Shown one piece after another: positions 63,779 through 64,000 of a stretch of DNA of 64,000 bases. Numbering within the stretch: position 1 is the first letter of the stretch; every line of letters begins with the position of its first letter. A model generated the notes under the pieces. That model had not been told where the DNA came from. It made no database searches and saw only the letters and a list, made by a program, of their open reading frames with translations. A program made the translations under genes and the position numbers. Origin of the DNA: Flagellimonas spongiicola (lineage in GTDB: Bacteria > Bacteroidota > Bacteroidia > Flavobacteriales > Flavobacteriaceae); NCBI RefSeq assembly GCF_023502425.1, contig NZ_JAMFMA010000003.1, forward strand, positions 62,001-126,000, given 5' to 3'.

Positions 63779-64000
63779 ATGAAGATAGGCAAGCAATTGC
63801 ATTTAATGATTTTGTTAGTGTCGTTTAGCGTTGTCAATGCACAACAAATAGACAACGGATTTTCCGAACAGACTTTTTACTTTACCGCTTGGGGAGATGT
63901 GAACAAGGGCGATGGTAAAAGTGAAGCATCGGTGGAAGTACAAAAACAGCGATTGCAGAAGTTGGCAGCTGCTGGAATAACTGATTTACTGCCAAATGCT
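63779..64000 (+). CDS. Secreted protein, start only (cut off by window end)
   Basis: The ATG at 63779 opens a frame that continues beyond the window (74 codons seen). It has a signal peptide (LMILLVSFSVVNAQ, cleaved before QID) followed by TFYFTAWGDVNKGDGKSEAS and ending KLAAAGITDLLPNA. The last segment resembles the first strand-helix of a TIM-barrel glycoside hydrolase, but the fragment is too short to classify. TATTTTTC about 30 nt upstream is a one-mismatch -7 element. Confidence 0.65.
   Translation, partial: MKIGKQLHLMILLVSFSVVNAQQIDNGFSEQTFYFTAWGDVNKGDGKSEASVEVQKQRLQKLAAAGITDLLPNA

Noticed and set aside
1..64000. CRISPR arrays, insertion sequences, rRNA genes, known riboswitches
   Set aside because: No regularly spaced repeats, transposase frames, rRNA sequence or recognisable riboswitch core was seen.

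Overview
The window comes from a member of the Bacteroidota, most likely a marine-type Flavobacteriaceae. The evidence is the S16 protein with a long Ala/Glu tail, promoters of the form TTG-N17-21-TAnnTTTG, absence of clear Shine-Dalgarno sites, families typical of this group (DUF4407, DUF4230, DUF4260, LruC/DUF4842, half-length TolC in a polysaccharide locus), and an AT-rich composition. Most genes lie head-to-tail in compact operons.

Region 1 (1-20464) is mainly housekeeping and catabolism: rpsP-rimM-trmN6, a glutaryl-CoA-type acyl-CoA dehydrogenase, a second short DnaE next to a Y-family polymerase (a lesion-bypass cassette without the usual LexA-like gene), an unannotated small RNA with its own promoter and terminator (about 7660-7757), the histidine-utilisation operon hutH-hutI-hutU-hutG with a divergent LysR regulator, then ruvC, hemW and several small conserved genes.

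Region 2 (20465-27594) is the most striking part: a receiver protein, an H-NOX haem gas sensor, a four-PAS soluble histidine kinase, a FIST-domain protein, a second related soluble kinase with no sensor domain of its own, a single Hpt protein, a LytTR response regulator and a STAS protein. Spacing and overlaps imply one co-translated phosphorelay with two sensor/kinase pairs converging on one Hpt.

Region 3 (27613-51588) follows on the same strand and is a large exopolysaccharide locus: a receiver, a priming sugar transferase fused to a degenerate receiver, a half-length TolC-like protein, a Wzz/Wzc-like protein with an eroded kinase site, flippase, polymerase, glycosyltransferases, a secreted LruC/DUF4114 lipoprotein, UDP-glucuronate and UDP-xylose synthesis (ugd, uxs), an acyltransferase, and dTDP-rhamnose synthesis (rfbBACD). 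A hybrid kinase sits antisense between the glycosyltransferases and the rfb genes. It is an inference that the gas-sensing relay controls polysaccharide production.

Region 4 (51589-64000) is more mosaic: a cassette-like lipoprotein gene bounded by 11-bp inverted repeats and large hairpins, with a decayed lipoprotein beside it; DUF4407; a small lipoprotein overlapping a membrane protein; an XRE regulator; an M20 dipeptidase; tRNA-Leu(TAG); two orphan genes; an AraC-type membrane regulator; and a periplasmic molybdenum hydroxylase module (cytochrome c, IorA-like, IorB-like). A secreted protein of unrecognised family is cut off by the window end.
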